From assembly GCA_002441865.1 (NCBI GenBank), contig DJNY01000019.1, forward strand, positions 1,426 through 13,508: a stretch of DNA of 12,083 nt, written 5' to 3'. Under the pieces are notes generated by a model that saw nothing but the letters and a program-made list of their open reading frames with translations, made no database searches and was not told the origin of the DNA. Below, one piece after another: positions 6,021-12,083 of this stretch (position 1 is its first letter; every line of letters starts with the position of its first letter). Origin of the DNA: Lachnospiraceae bacterium UBA6452 (GTDB lineage: Bacteria > Bacillota > Clostridia > Lachnospirales > Lachnospiraceae). The translations under genes and the position numbers were made by a program.

Positions 6021-6731
6021 ATGGCAATGCTTGAAGTCAAAGATCTGCATGTCCATTATGGCGTGATCGAAGCAATAAAGGGCATCGATTTTGAAGTAAA
6101 TAAAGGGGAGATCATTGCACTCATTGGTGCAAACGGAGCGGGAAAGACGACAATCCTGCATACGGTTACAGGGTTGATCCAGCCGACAAAGGGAACGATC
6201 GTATTTGAAGGAAAGGATATCACAAAAACGCCGGGATATAAGATCGTATCGCTTGGTATGGCACATGTACCAGAAGGAAGAAGAGTTTTTGCACAGCTTT
6301 CCGTATATGAAAATCTGTTAATGGGAGCTTATACCAGAAAGGATAAAGAAGAGATTGAAAATACACTCCGCATGGTATATGACAGATTCCCTCGTCTGGA
6401 AGAAAGAAAAGGACAGATGGCAGGAACGCTTTCCGGTGGTGAGCAGCAGATGCTTGCCATGGGTCGTGCGCTGATGAGCCATCCGAGTATTATATTGATG
6501 GATGAGCCGTCCATGGGATTGTCCCCTATTTTTGTGAATGAAATTTTCGATATCATACAACAGGTCAGCAAAAGTGGTACGACAGTTCTTCTTGTGGAAC
6601 AAAATGCAAAAAAGGCACTTTCCATTGCAGACCGTGCTTATGTACTCGAAACAGGTAAAATTGTCCTGACAGGTAATGCTAAAGAACTGATGGACAATGA
6701 ATCTATTAAAAAAGCATATTTAGGAGAGTAG
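6021..6731 (+). CDS. livF: Branched-chain amino acid ABC transporter, ATPase LivF
   Basis: Encodes a 236-residue ATPase partner of LivG. Walker A is GANGAGKTT (36-44), the signature is an intact LSGGEQQMLAMGRALM (from L137), and Walker B is LMDEPSMGLSPIF (D161, E162). The switch position reads LLVEQNA with Gln194 instead of His, which is usual for LivF and gives the LivG/LivF pair its asymmetry. The ribosome site AGGAGG (6007-6012) overlaps the livG stop codon, with 8 bases to the ATG, indicating tight coupling. It ends KKAYLGE like other LivF proteins and lies 10 bases ahead of a kinase-like gene that probably shares its transcript. Confidence 0.96.
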   Translation: MAMLEVKDLHVHYGVIEAIKGIDFEVNKGEIIALIGANGAGKTTILHTVTGLIQPTKGTIVFEGKDITKTPGYKIVSLGMAHVPEGRRVFAQLSVYENLLMGAYTRKDKEEIENTLRMVYDRFPRLEERKGQMAGTLSGGEQQMLAMGRALMSHPSIILMDEPSMGLSPIFVNEIFDIIQQVSKSGTTVLLVEQNAKKALSIADRAYVLETGKIVLTGNAKELMDNESIKKAYLGE

Positions 6732-6741
6732 GTGTTTGGGT

Positions 6742-7368
6742 ATGGAGAAGGTTATCATTACAATTGCCAGGCAGTATGGAAGTGGCGGTAAAACGATCGG
6801 CGAGACACTTGCAAGGGATCTTGGGATCAACTGCTATGACAGAGAACTGATGCGCATGGCGTCCGATGAAAGCGGTATTGCGGAAGGGTTATTCGGAAAA
6901 GCTGATGAGAGACTGAAAAATTCGCCGCTGCTGCGCATTACAAAAAATGTGTACAAAGGACAGCTGATCCCGCCGGAAAGCGATGAATTTACCTCCAATG
7001 ATAATTTGTTTAATTATCAGGCAAAGGTGATCCGCCAGCTTGCTGAGGCCGAATCCTGTGTGATCATCGGCAGATGTGCAGACTATGTTTTAAAAGAATA
7101 TGACCATGTGATCAGTGTTTTCGTACATGGCAGTCATGATTTCTGTATGAAACGTGCCAAAGAACGTCTCGGATACGGCTCTGATAAAGAAGTGGAGAAG
7201 TATATCGCAAAAACAGATAAGTACAGAGCAGATTATTATCATTATTATACGGGACATGAATGGTTTGATGCCCGCAATTATGATCTGTGTCTGGACAGTT
7301 CAAAGCTGGGGTTTGAAAAATGTGTGGAAGAAATTAAGTCTTATATGGCGATCCGCATGAATCAGTAA
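6742..7368 (+). CDS. Cytidylate kinase-like family protein
   Basis: Encodes 208 residues. The N-terminus EKVIITIARQYGSGGKTIGETLARDLGINCYDRELM contains a P-loop variant (G13-S-G-G-K17-T18) followed by the strand/helix pattern of nucleoside monophosphate kinases; ESCVIIGRCADYVL (about residues 95-108) and the Arg/Lys-rich stretch KRAKERLGYGSDKEVEKYIAKTDKYRADYYHYYTG resemble the lid region of the cytidylate-kinase-like family (PF13189-type). Length is close to that family. True Cmk is normally linked to rpsA or ispH, so this is more likely a paralogue whose substrate is unknown. The start at 6742 is preferred to a TTG at 6736, with AGGTG (6730-6734) 7 bases upstream. It follows livF by 10 bases and shows no promoter of its own; the nearest terminator-like hairpin is inside the next gene. 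Confidence 0.8.
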   Translation: MEKVIITIARQYGSGGKTIGETLARDLGINCYDRELMRMASDESGIAEGLFGKADERLKNSPLLRITKNVYKGQLIPPESDEFTSNDNLFNYQAKVIRQLAEAESCVIIGRCADYVLKEYDHVISVFVHGSHDFCMKRAKERLGYGSDKEVEKYIAKTDKYRADYYHYYTGHEWFDARNYDLCLDSSKLGFEKCVEEIKSYMAIRMNQ

Positions 7369-7418
7369 TAAAGAAGTACAAATATGCGTATGATTATAAA
7401 AAGGCAACAGAGGTAATG

Positions 7419-8609
7419 ATGCGTATCAGATTTCAAGTAAAAAAGCAGATTTTATGTCTGCTTTTTTCGTGCATGTTATTTGCTGTTTTTACAACAGAGA
7501 CTGTCAAAGGACAGAATGCGGAACTGGATGCAAAAATACAGTCTCCGAGTGCGGTTCTGATGGAGGCGTCTACAGGACAGGTGATCTATGAGAGGGATGC
7601 GGATACGAAAAGAAGCCCGGCAAGCATTACAAAGATCATGACGCTGATTCTGATCTTTGATGAGCTGAAAAGCGGGAATTTAAAGCTGGACGATGAAGTG
7701 ACAACAAGTGCCTATGCCAAATCCATGGGAGGGTCACAGGTTTTTCTGGAAGAAGGAGAGGTGCAGACGGTCGAGACGATGATCAAATGCATTGTGGTGG
7801 CTTCAGCTAATGATGCTTCCGTTGCAATGGCGGAAAAAATCTGTGGCAGTGAAGAGGCATTTGTAGAACGGATGAACGCGAGGGCAAAAGAACTTGGTAT
7901 GACAGAAACGCATTTTTGTGACTGCTGCGGTCTGACGAGTGATGAGCAGCATTACACATCTGCAAGGGATGTGGCACTGATGTCCAGAGAACTGATCACA
8001 AAATATCCGGAGATCTATCAGTATACGAAGATCTGGATGGAGGATATCACACATGTCACAAGAAAAGGGAGTACGCCATTTACTTTAGCAAGCACCAATA
8101 AGCTTCTGAAACAATATGAATACACAACAGGACTGAAAACCGGTTCGACATCCGTTGCAAAATATTGTTTCAGTGCGACCGCACACAAGGATGGAATCGA
8201 TCTGATCGCGGTTGTGATGGCGGCACCGGATCATAAAGCCCGTTTCGCGGATGCCAAAACACTTCTGACATATGGATTTTCCGTCTGCAGCATCTATCAT
8301 GATGCCAATACGGATACCCTGCCGAAATTAAAGGTAAAAGGCGGCGTGGAGGATACGGTATCGCTCCGATATGAGAAGGAATTCCGGTATCTGGATCTGA
8401 ACGGACAGGATATGTCAGGTGTAACCAAGAAATGGGAACTTACAGAAACGGTTCCTGCACCGGCTATAGAAGGGGAAAAAGCGGGAGAAGCCGTGTATTA
8501 TCTGGGAGAGCAGAAGCTTGGCAGTGTTGATATTTTGTATGCGCAGACAGTGGAACAGGCAGGTTACGGAGACTGTATCAAAAAAGTATTTTCAAAGACA
8601 CTTTTATAA
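7419..8609 (+). CDS. dacF: D-alanyl-D-alanine carboxypeptidase (DacF/PBP5-like)
   Basis: Encodes about 396 residues of a secreted serine D,D-carboxypeptidase that trims the terminal D-Ala from peptidoglycan stem peptides. Residues 1-31 form a signal peptide (MRIRFQVKKQ, hydrophobic core, cleavage probably near residues 30-33). The penicillin-binding catalytic set is complete: S69-I-T-K72 (SxxK), S129-A-N131 (SxN) and K240-T-G242 (KTG). A C-terminal beta-rich PBP5-type domain occupies about residues 285-390 (AGEAVYYLGEQKLGSVDILYA). A C-D-C-C cluster (Cys167, 169, 170) sits in the position where other members read as NPHGL-like loops. ATG 7419 or the adjacent 7416 may start the gene; AGAGGT (7409-7414) spaces better to 7419. 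Codons 7-17 form a terminator-like hairpin. The symbol reflects family resemblance; dacA or dacB naming is also possible. Confidence 0.9.
   Translation: MRIRFQVKKQILCLLFSCMLFAVFTTETVKGQNAELDAKIQSPSAVLMEASTGQVIYERDADTKRSPASITKIMTLILIFDELKSGNLKLDDEVTTSAYAKSMGGSQVFLEEGEVQTVETMIKCIVVASANDASVAMAEKICGSEEAFVERMNARAKELGMTETHFCDCCGLTSDEQHYTSARDVALMSRELITKYPEIYQYTKIWMEDITHVTRKGSTPFTLASTNKLLKQYEYTTGLKTGSTSVAKYCFSATAHKDGIDLIAVVMAAPDHKARFADAKTLLTYGFSVCSIYHDANTDTLPKLKVKGGVEDTVSLRYEKEFRYLDLNGQDMSGVTKKWELTETVPAPAIEGEKAGEAVYYLGEQKLGSVDILYAQTVEQAGYGDCIKKVFSKTLL
7439..7467 (+). terminator. Terminator-like hairpin inside the dacF signal-peptide codons
   Basis: AAAAAAGCAGA (7439-7449) pairs perfectly with TCTGCTTTTTT (7457-7467), 11 pairs with a 7-base loop, the 3' arm ending in six T. 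It has the form of an intrinsic terminator, although only three pairs are G-C. It is the first such structure after livF and the kinase-like gene, so it may end that transcript or attenuate dacF. Moving the start of dacF downstream of it would destroy the signal peptide, so the overlap with coding sequence seems real. Confidence 0.55.
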
Positions 8610-8630
8610 TTTCCTGTTTTTTGGTATGAT
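8602..8630 (+). promoter_or_regulatory. Possible extended -10 promoter before the metallophosphoesterase gene
   Basis: TGGTATGAT (8622-8630) is an extended -10 element (TG-N-TATGAT). Only a weak -35 (TTTTAT at 8602-8607, 17-base spacer, overlapping the dacF stop) is present. It would start transcripts near 8637 and serve the phosphoesterase-scpA-scpB genes. No terminator is visible after dacF, so readthrough is also likely. Confidence 0.45.
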
Positions 8631-8672
8631 AGAAGTACTTGGTCTGAAACAGTATTGCGAAAAGGATTGGAT

Positions 8673-9557
8673 ATGTCAGGAATAATAGCGGGGATCGCAG
8701 CAGTGCTTGTATGTCTGCTGCTGATCGTGATCATAGATTCAAATCGATTTCATACAGTGTCCTACGAATTGGAAAGTGAAAAGATTATTTCGGATTTCCA
8801 TTTCCTGTTCCTGTCGGATCTGCACAATAAATCATACGGAAAAGAAAATGAAAAACTGCTGCGTGCGATCAATGAGATAAAGCCGGATGCGATCCTGATC
8901 GGCGGAGATGTTTTAAATGCACACCCGGGAGCATCTGTGGAAGAAGCACTTTCTTTTCTGAAGAAGCTTACGGCGTATCCGTTGTATTATGCCAATGGAA
9001 ATCATGAACAGAGGCTTTTGTTATATCCGGAAAAGTATGGCTCCATGGGAGCAGACTATGAAAAAGGCTTACAGAAGCTGGGGATCAGCAGGATGATCAA
9101 TGAGACACGCATTCTGGATCGTTACGCGGTTTCCATCACCGGATGTGAAGTTGACCGGCAGTATTATAAAAGATTTCATAAGGTACCAATGAAAAAGGAG
9201 TATCTGGATCAGCTGCTTCCAAAGCAGAAGGAGAATTGTTTTCAGATCCTTCTGGCACATAATCCGGATTATTTTCCGACGTATGCTGCATGGGGAGCAG
9301 ACCTTGTCCTTTCCGGCCATCTGCACGGCGGTGTTGTCAGACTGCCGGTTCTGGGTGGTGTGATCTCGCCAAGGCTCCATTTGTTTCCACGTTACGATGG
9401 TGGCAGATTCACATATGGGAGCAGTACAATGATCGTCAGCCGCGGGCTGGGAATGCATACGATCCCGTTTCGTTTCAACAATCCGGGAGAACTCGTTGAT
9501 ATTACGATAAGAAAGAGGAATAACAATGGCACTATCGGTAAAACTGCAGGTATTTGA
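8673..9557 (+). CDS. Membrane-anchored metallophosphoesterase
   Basis: Encodes 294 residues. An N-terminal hydrophobic helix (about residues 4-24, GIIAGIAAVLVCLLLIVII) anchors the protein, leaving the catalytic domain probably outside. All calcineurin-like phosphoesterase metal motifs are present in order: D49-L-H51 (LSDLHNK), G-G-D79, G109-N-H111-E, H196 (LLAHNPDYF) and G215-H-L-H218 (LSGHLHGG). It resembles the YkuE/YaeI-type group, for which lipid or lipid-like phosphate substrates have been proposed; the substrate here cannot be told from sequence. The start at 8673 is chosen for AAAGGA (8661-8666) at 6 bases and because it begins just before the membrane helix; a TTG at 8655 is in frame but lacks a good site. 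The last 32 bases overlap scpA in another frame. Confidence 0.9.
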   Translation: MSGIIAGIAAVLVCLLLIVIIDSNRFHTVSYELESEKIISDFHFLFLSDLHNKSYGKENEKLLRAINEIKPDAILIGGDVLNAHPGASVEEALSFLKKLTAYPLYYANGNHEQRLLLYPEKYGSMGADYEKGLQKLGISRMINETRILDRYAVSITGCEVDRQYYKRFHKVPMKKEYLDQLLPKQKENCFQILLAHNPDYFPTYAAWGADLVLSGHLHGGVVRLPVLGGVISPRLHLFPRYDGGRFTYGSSTMIVSRGLGMHTIPFRFNNPGELVDITIRKRNNNGTIGKTAGI

Positions 9558-10293
9558 AGGCCCGCTGGATCTTCTTCTGCATTTGATCGAAAAAAATAAG
9601 ATTGATATTTATAACATTCCGATCGTATTGATCACGGATCAGTACATGGATTATATCCGGCAGATGCAGACGGAAGACATGAATGTGATGAGCGAATTCC
9701 TGGTTATGGCTGCAACACTGATCGATATAAAATGTAAAATGCTTCTGCCACGTGATGAAACGGAAGAAGGGGAAGAAGAGGATCCGCGTGCGGAGCTGGT
9801 ACAGAAACTTCTGGAATATAAGATGTATAAATATATGTCCTTTGAATTGAAGGACAGGCATATCGATGCGGCAAAGAATTTTTACAAAAAGCAGACGCTG
9901 CCGCCGGAGATCGAACAATATCGTCCGCCGGTAGATTACGATGAACTGCTGGGAGATATCAATCTGCGTAAGCTGCAGGAAATTTTTGAATCTGTCATGA
10001 AAAGACAGGAGGACAAAATCGATCCGATCCGGGCGGGATTTGGCAAGATTGAAAAAGAAGAAGTGGATATGGAGCAGAAAACAAGATATATCGAAAGCTA
10101 TATAGGCTCTCATTCCAAAATGAGCTTCCGTGATCTTTTACAGAAGCAGCATTCCAAGGCGGAAGTGATCGTTACATTTCTTGTCATACTGGAAATGATG
10201 AAGACCGGAAAGATCGATATTTATCAGGCACATACCTTTGATGATATTGAGATAACGAGAAAGGGAACAGGAAACAATGGAGGAACAAAATAA
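9526..10293 (+). CDS. scpA: Segregation and condensation protein A (kleisin of the Smc complex)
   Basis: Encodes 255 residues of the kleisin that bridges Smc heads and binds ScpB in the bacterial condensin. The N-terminus LQVFEGPLDLLLHLIEKNKIDIYNIPIVLITDQYMDYI is the highly conserved Smc-neck-binding helical region. MSEFLVMAATLIDIKCKMLLP follows, then an acidic linker (ETEEGEEEDPRAELV), the middle ScpB-binding section and a C-terminal winged-helix region (about residues 185-250, SKMSFRDLLQKQ... VIVTFLVILEMMKTGKIDIYQAHTFDDIEI). Length is normal. The start has AGAGGAA (9514-9520) 5 bases upstream, inside the preceding phosphoesterase gene, so the two are co-translated or coupled. scpB begins 17 bases before its stop. 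Confidence 0.96.
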   Translation: MALSVKLQVFEGPLDLLLHLIEKNKIDIYNIPIVLITDQYMDYIRQMQTEDMNVMSEFLVMAATLIDIKCKMLLPRDETEEGEEEDPRAELVQKLLEYKMYKYMSFELKDRHIDAAKNFYKKQTLPPEIEQYRPPVDYDELLGDINLRKLQEIFESVMKRQEDKIDPIRAGFGKIEKEEVDMEQKTRYIESYIGSHSKMSFRDLLQKQHSKAEVIVTFLVILEMMKTGKIDIYQAHTFDDIEITRKGTGNNGGTK

Positions 10294-10846
10294 AATAGCG
10301 GCGCTGGAGGCAGTACTTTTTACCATGGGTGATTCTGTGGAGGTCAGCAAGCTGGCGGAAGTGATCGAAGAAGATGTCAGGACGACAAAGAAGCTGCTGG
10401 CAAAGCTGCAGGAGCGTTATGAAAAGGAAGACAGCGGTATTATGCTTAGTGTGCTGGAAAATGCGTACCAGCTTTGTACAAAGCCTGCATATTATGAATC
10501 ACTGATCAAGGTAGTTAAAGCACCGAGAAAATATATCCTGACAGATGCACTTCTGGAGACGCTTTCCATTATTGCCTACAAGCAGCCGGTCACCAAAATG
10601 GAGATTGAGAAGATACGTGGTGTCAGTTGTGAGCACGCGGTCAACAGACTGCTCGATTTTGAGCTGATCACGGAAGTAGGCAGAAAGGATGCACCGGGAC
10701 GACCGATTTTATTCGGTACAACAGAACAGTTCCTGCGCAGCTTTGGTGTAAAGAGCCTGACAGAACTGCCTGAACTGAATCCGGACCGGATGGCGCAGTT
10801 CAGGGAAGAAGCGGAAAAGGAAGTACAGCTTAAGCTGGATATTTAA
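10277..10846 (+). CDS. scpB: Segregation and condensation protein B
   Basis: Encodes 189 residues, the usual ScpB length, a dimeric tandem winged-helix protein that binds ScpA in the Smc condensin complex. The N-terminal winged helix covers about residues 5-80 (KIAALEAVLFTMGDSVEVSKLAEVI...). The second contains the family hallmark LLETLSIIAYKQPVTKMEIEKIRGV (about 92-116) and ends GRKDAPGRPILFGTTEQFLRSFGVKSLTELPEL. A charged tail follows. The start overlaps the end of scpA by 17 bases, with a modest ribosome site (ACAGGAA, about 10267-10273), implying translational coupling and matched amounts of both proteins. The next gene begins 24 bases after the stop. Confidence 0.96.
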   Translation: MEEQNKIAALEAVLFTMGDSVEVSKLAEVIEEDVRTTKKLLAKLQERYEKEDSGIMLSVLENAYQLCTKPAYYESLIKVVKAPRKYILTDALLETLSIIAYKQPVTKMEIEKIRGVSCEHAVNRLLDFELITEVGRKDAPGRPILFGTTEQFLRSFGVKSLTELPELNPDRMAQFREEAEKEVQLKLDI

Positions 10847-10870
10847 AACAGGAGAGAAAAGGGGAAGCAT

Positions 10871-12083
10871 ATGAAAAAAGGAAAAAAATATCTCGCACTG
10901 CTGCTTGCAGCAGTAGTTATGGCAGGAAACTTACAGATACCTGCACTGGCAGAAACAAAAGATGAAACCGGTGTGCAGGAAGAAGCAGGTGAAGAGATCA
11001 GCGTGCAGATGCAGCAGCTTGCGGATGAAAGCGAGCCGCTCACGCTGCTGGATCTTTCCCTGGAGGGCGTAGAAGCTGCGCAGCTGACGGAAGCGGAATT
11101 TGCAGCAAAATTTGATGCTTCTCAGGAAAAGATTGATGAGGCGGACAGGGAAATGTGTGCAGACCTCGGAACGGTTCTGCCGGATCCGGAAGCAGGCACC
11201 AAAGAACCGGAGACGGTATCGGAAAATGATGCGGTATCATCCAATACAGTTTCCGGCGAAACGGATCTGCTGGCAGAGACACAGGGATATGCAACGCTGG
11301 AGGATGCTTCCGCTTATGCCTGCAGCCAGATGTTGAAACGGAAAGAGATCTTTACCATCAAGCTGGCAAAGAGTAAGGACAGCAGCCAGCAGAATATCCG
11401 GGATATCCTGCTTGGCGCCTTTGCATATGATGAGAACGGAAATCCGCAGGCCGGAGATTATCTGTATTATCATATGGCATATATGGCATGGCAGCAGCAG
11501 GACGGCGGTAATGATACGATCGTCTACCGGATCGGAATGCTGTACCGTACGACACTGGAGGAAGAAAAATATGTATCCGGACGTGTGGCACAGATCATCA
11601 CGCAGCTTGATCTGCGTTCCGCATCCAGGACAGAATATGAAAAGGTACGCAGTATTTATGATTATGTCATGGATGCCATTACCTATGATTCCTATCACTA
11701 TGCGAATCAGCCATCCTACAATTATATGTATACGACATATGGCGCATTACATGACGGCTATGCAGTCTGTCAGGCTTATGCGACACTGTTTTACAGACTG
11801 TGTGCGGAGGTCGGGATTTCTGCCAGAGTGATTGCGGGAAATCCGGATGCTTCGACCGGAAAACCGACACATGGCTGGAATATCGTCAGACTCGGTGATG
11901 TGTATTATAATGTAGATGCAACATGGGATGATGAATTCCCAGGCTATTATCTGTTTTTCTTAAAGAGTATGAATGGCTTCTTTGAGCATACACGCGATAA
12001 GCAGTACGAGACAGCCGCTTTTGAAGCTGCATTCCCGATGGCGGTCAACAACTACATACTGCCGGATCAGAAGGAAATTGATG
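10871..12083 (+). CDS. Secreted transglutaminase-like cysteine protein (3' truncated by window)
   Basis: The first 404 codons are visible and the frame is open at the window edge. AAAGGGG (10858-10864) lies 6 bases before the ATG. A signal peptide MKKGKKYLALLLAAVVMAG...PALA is likely cut after Ala27. Residues about 28-140 are acidic and low in complexity (many Glu, Ala, Thr), perhaps a surface spacer. A helical/mixed region at about 140-270 leads to a transglutaminase-like core with the full triad: Cys300 (DGYAVCQAYA), His334 (PTHGWNIV) and Asp349 (NVDATWDD). Such domains in bacteria act as proteases, peptidases or crosslinking enzymes on surface proteins or peptidoglycan; which one applies here cannot be told. 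It follows scpB by 24 bases with no terminator between, so it may be co-transcribed. What lies after residue 404 is unknown. Confidence 0.85.
   Translation, partial: MKKGKKYLALLLAAVVMAGNLQIPALAETKDETGVQEEAGEEISVQMQQLADESEPLTLLDLSLEGVEAAQLTEAEFAAKFDASQEKIDEADREMCADLGTVLPDPEAGTKEPETVSENDAVSSNTVSGETDLLAETQGYATLEDASAYACSQMLKRKEIFTIKLAKSKDSSQQNIRDILLGAFAYDENGNPQAGDYLYYHMAYMAWQQQDGGNDTIVYRIGMLYRTTLEEEKYVSGRVAQIITQLDLRSASRTEYEKVRSIYDYVMDAITYDSYHYANQPSYNYMYTTYGALHDGYAVCQAYATLFYRLCAEVGISARVIAGNPDASTGKPTHGWNIVRLGDVYYNVDATWDDEFPGYYLFFLKSMNGFFEHTRDKQYETAAFEAAFPMAVNNYILPDQKEID

Noticed and set aside
5433..6266. Long minus-strand open frame (277 codons) across livG and livF
   Set aside because: It lies opposite two unmistakable ATPase genes with full Walker and signature motifs. 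Its translation is Cys/His/Phe-rich with no recognisable domain, as expected of an antisense shadow.
7388..7421. Possible sporulation sigma-F-like promoter (GTATG, then GGTAATGATG) before dacF
   Set aside because: The -10-like element overlaps the start codon, so transcripts would begin inside the gene. The matches are too short to claim.
1..12083. Mobile elements, CRISPR arrays, tRNA/rRNA genes, or a defence system
   Set aside because: No transposase, integrase, spaced repeat array, tRNA or rRNA stretch, toxin-antitoxin pair or restriction gene was seen. Gene content is core metabolism, transport, cell wall and chromosome segregation.

Overview
The window looks like chromosomal DNA from a low-to-mid GC anaerobic Firmicute, most likely a Lachnospiraceae-type Clostridia. 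The support is the strong AGGAGG-type ribosome binding sites, vegetative TTGACA/TATAAT-type promoters, AT-rich spacers, a lipobox solute-binding protein with an Ala/Ser/Thr linker, and the protein families present. The genus is inference only. All genes recognised run on the + strand, and there are no tRNA, rRNA, CRISPR or transposon signatures.

Layout: (1) 1-696 is the 3' end of alaS (alanyl-tRNA synthetase; zinc/editing motif, coiled coil and Gly-rich C-terminal domain). (2) 736-1069 is a self-contained rpsU unit (ribosomal protein bS21) with its own promoter and terminator. (3) 1116-1724 encodes a five-helix membrane protein of the 'putative ABC transporter permease' type (PF06541-like). 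(4) 1737-6731 is a complete branched-chain amino acid ABC transporter locus, livJ-livH-livM-livG-livF. A terminator and a probable second promoter separate the binding protein from the membrane/ATPase genes. A cytidylate-kinase-like gene (6742-7368) follows livF by 10 bases and probably belongs to the same transcript. (5) 7419-10846 holds a D,D-carboxypeptidase (dacF-like), a membrane-anchored metallophosphoesterase, and scpA and scpB, the partners of Smc in chromosome condensation and segregation. The last three genes overlap or nearly do. (6) 10871 to the window end is the N-terminal part of a secreted transglutaminase-like cysteine protein, open at the edge.

The liv genes form one uptake machine: LivJ captures Leu/Ile/Val (or a related ligand) outside, LivH and LivM form the channel, and LivG and LivF hydrolyse ATP. 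The second half combines cell-wall maturation (DacF and possibly the transglutaminase-like protein) with chromosome organisation (ScpAB).

Most of the window is ordinary core genome. The parts most worth a second look are regulatory. A strong promoter upstream of livJ fires directly into a terminator-like hairpin, and a short Leu/Ile-rich reading frame starts at that hairpin and ends overlapping the livJ start codon; this would fit an attenuation device. A second terminator-like hairpin with a six-T tract lies inside the signal-peptide codons of the dacF-like gene. No clearly new multi-gene system was found.
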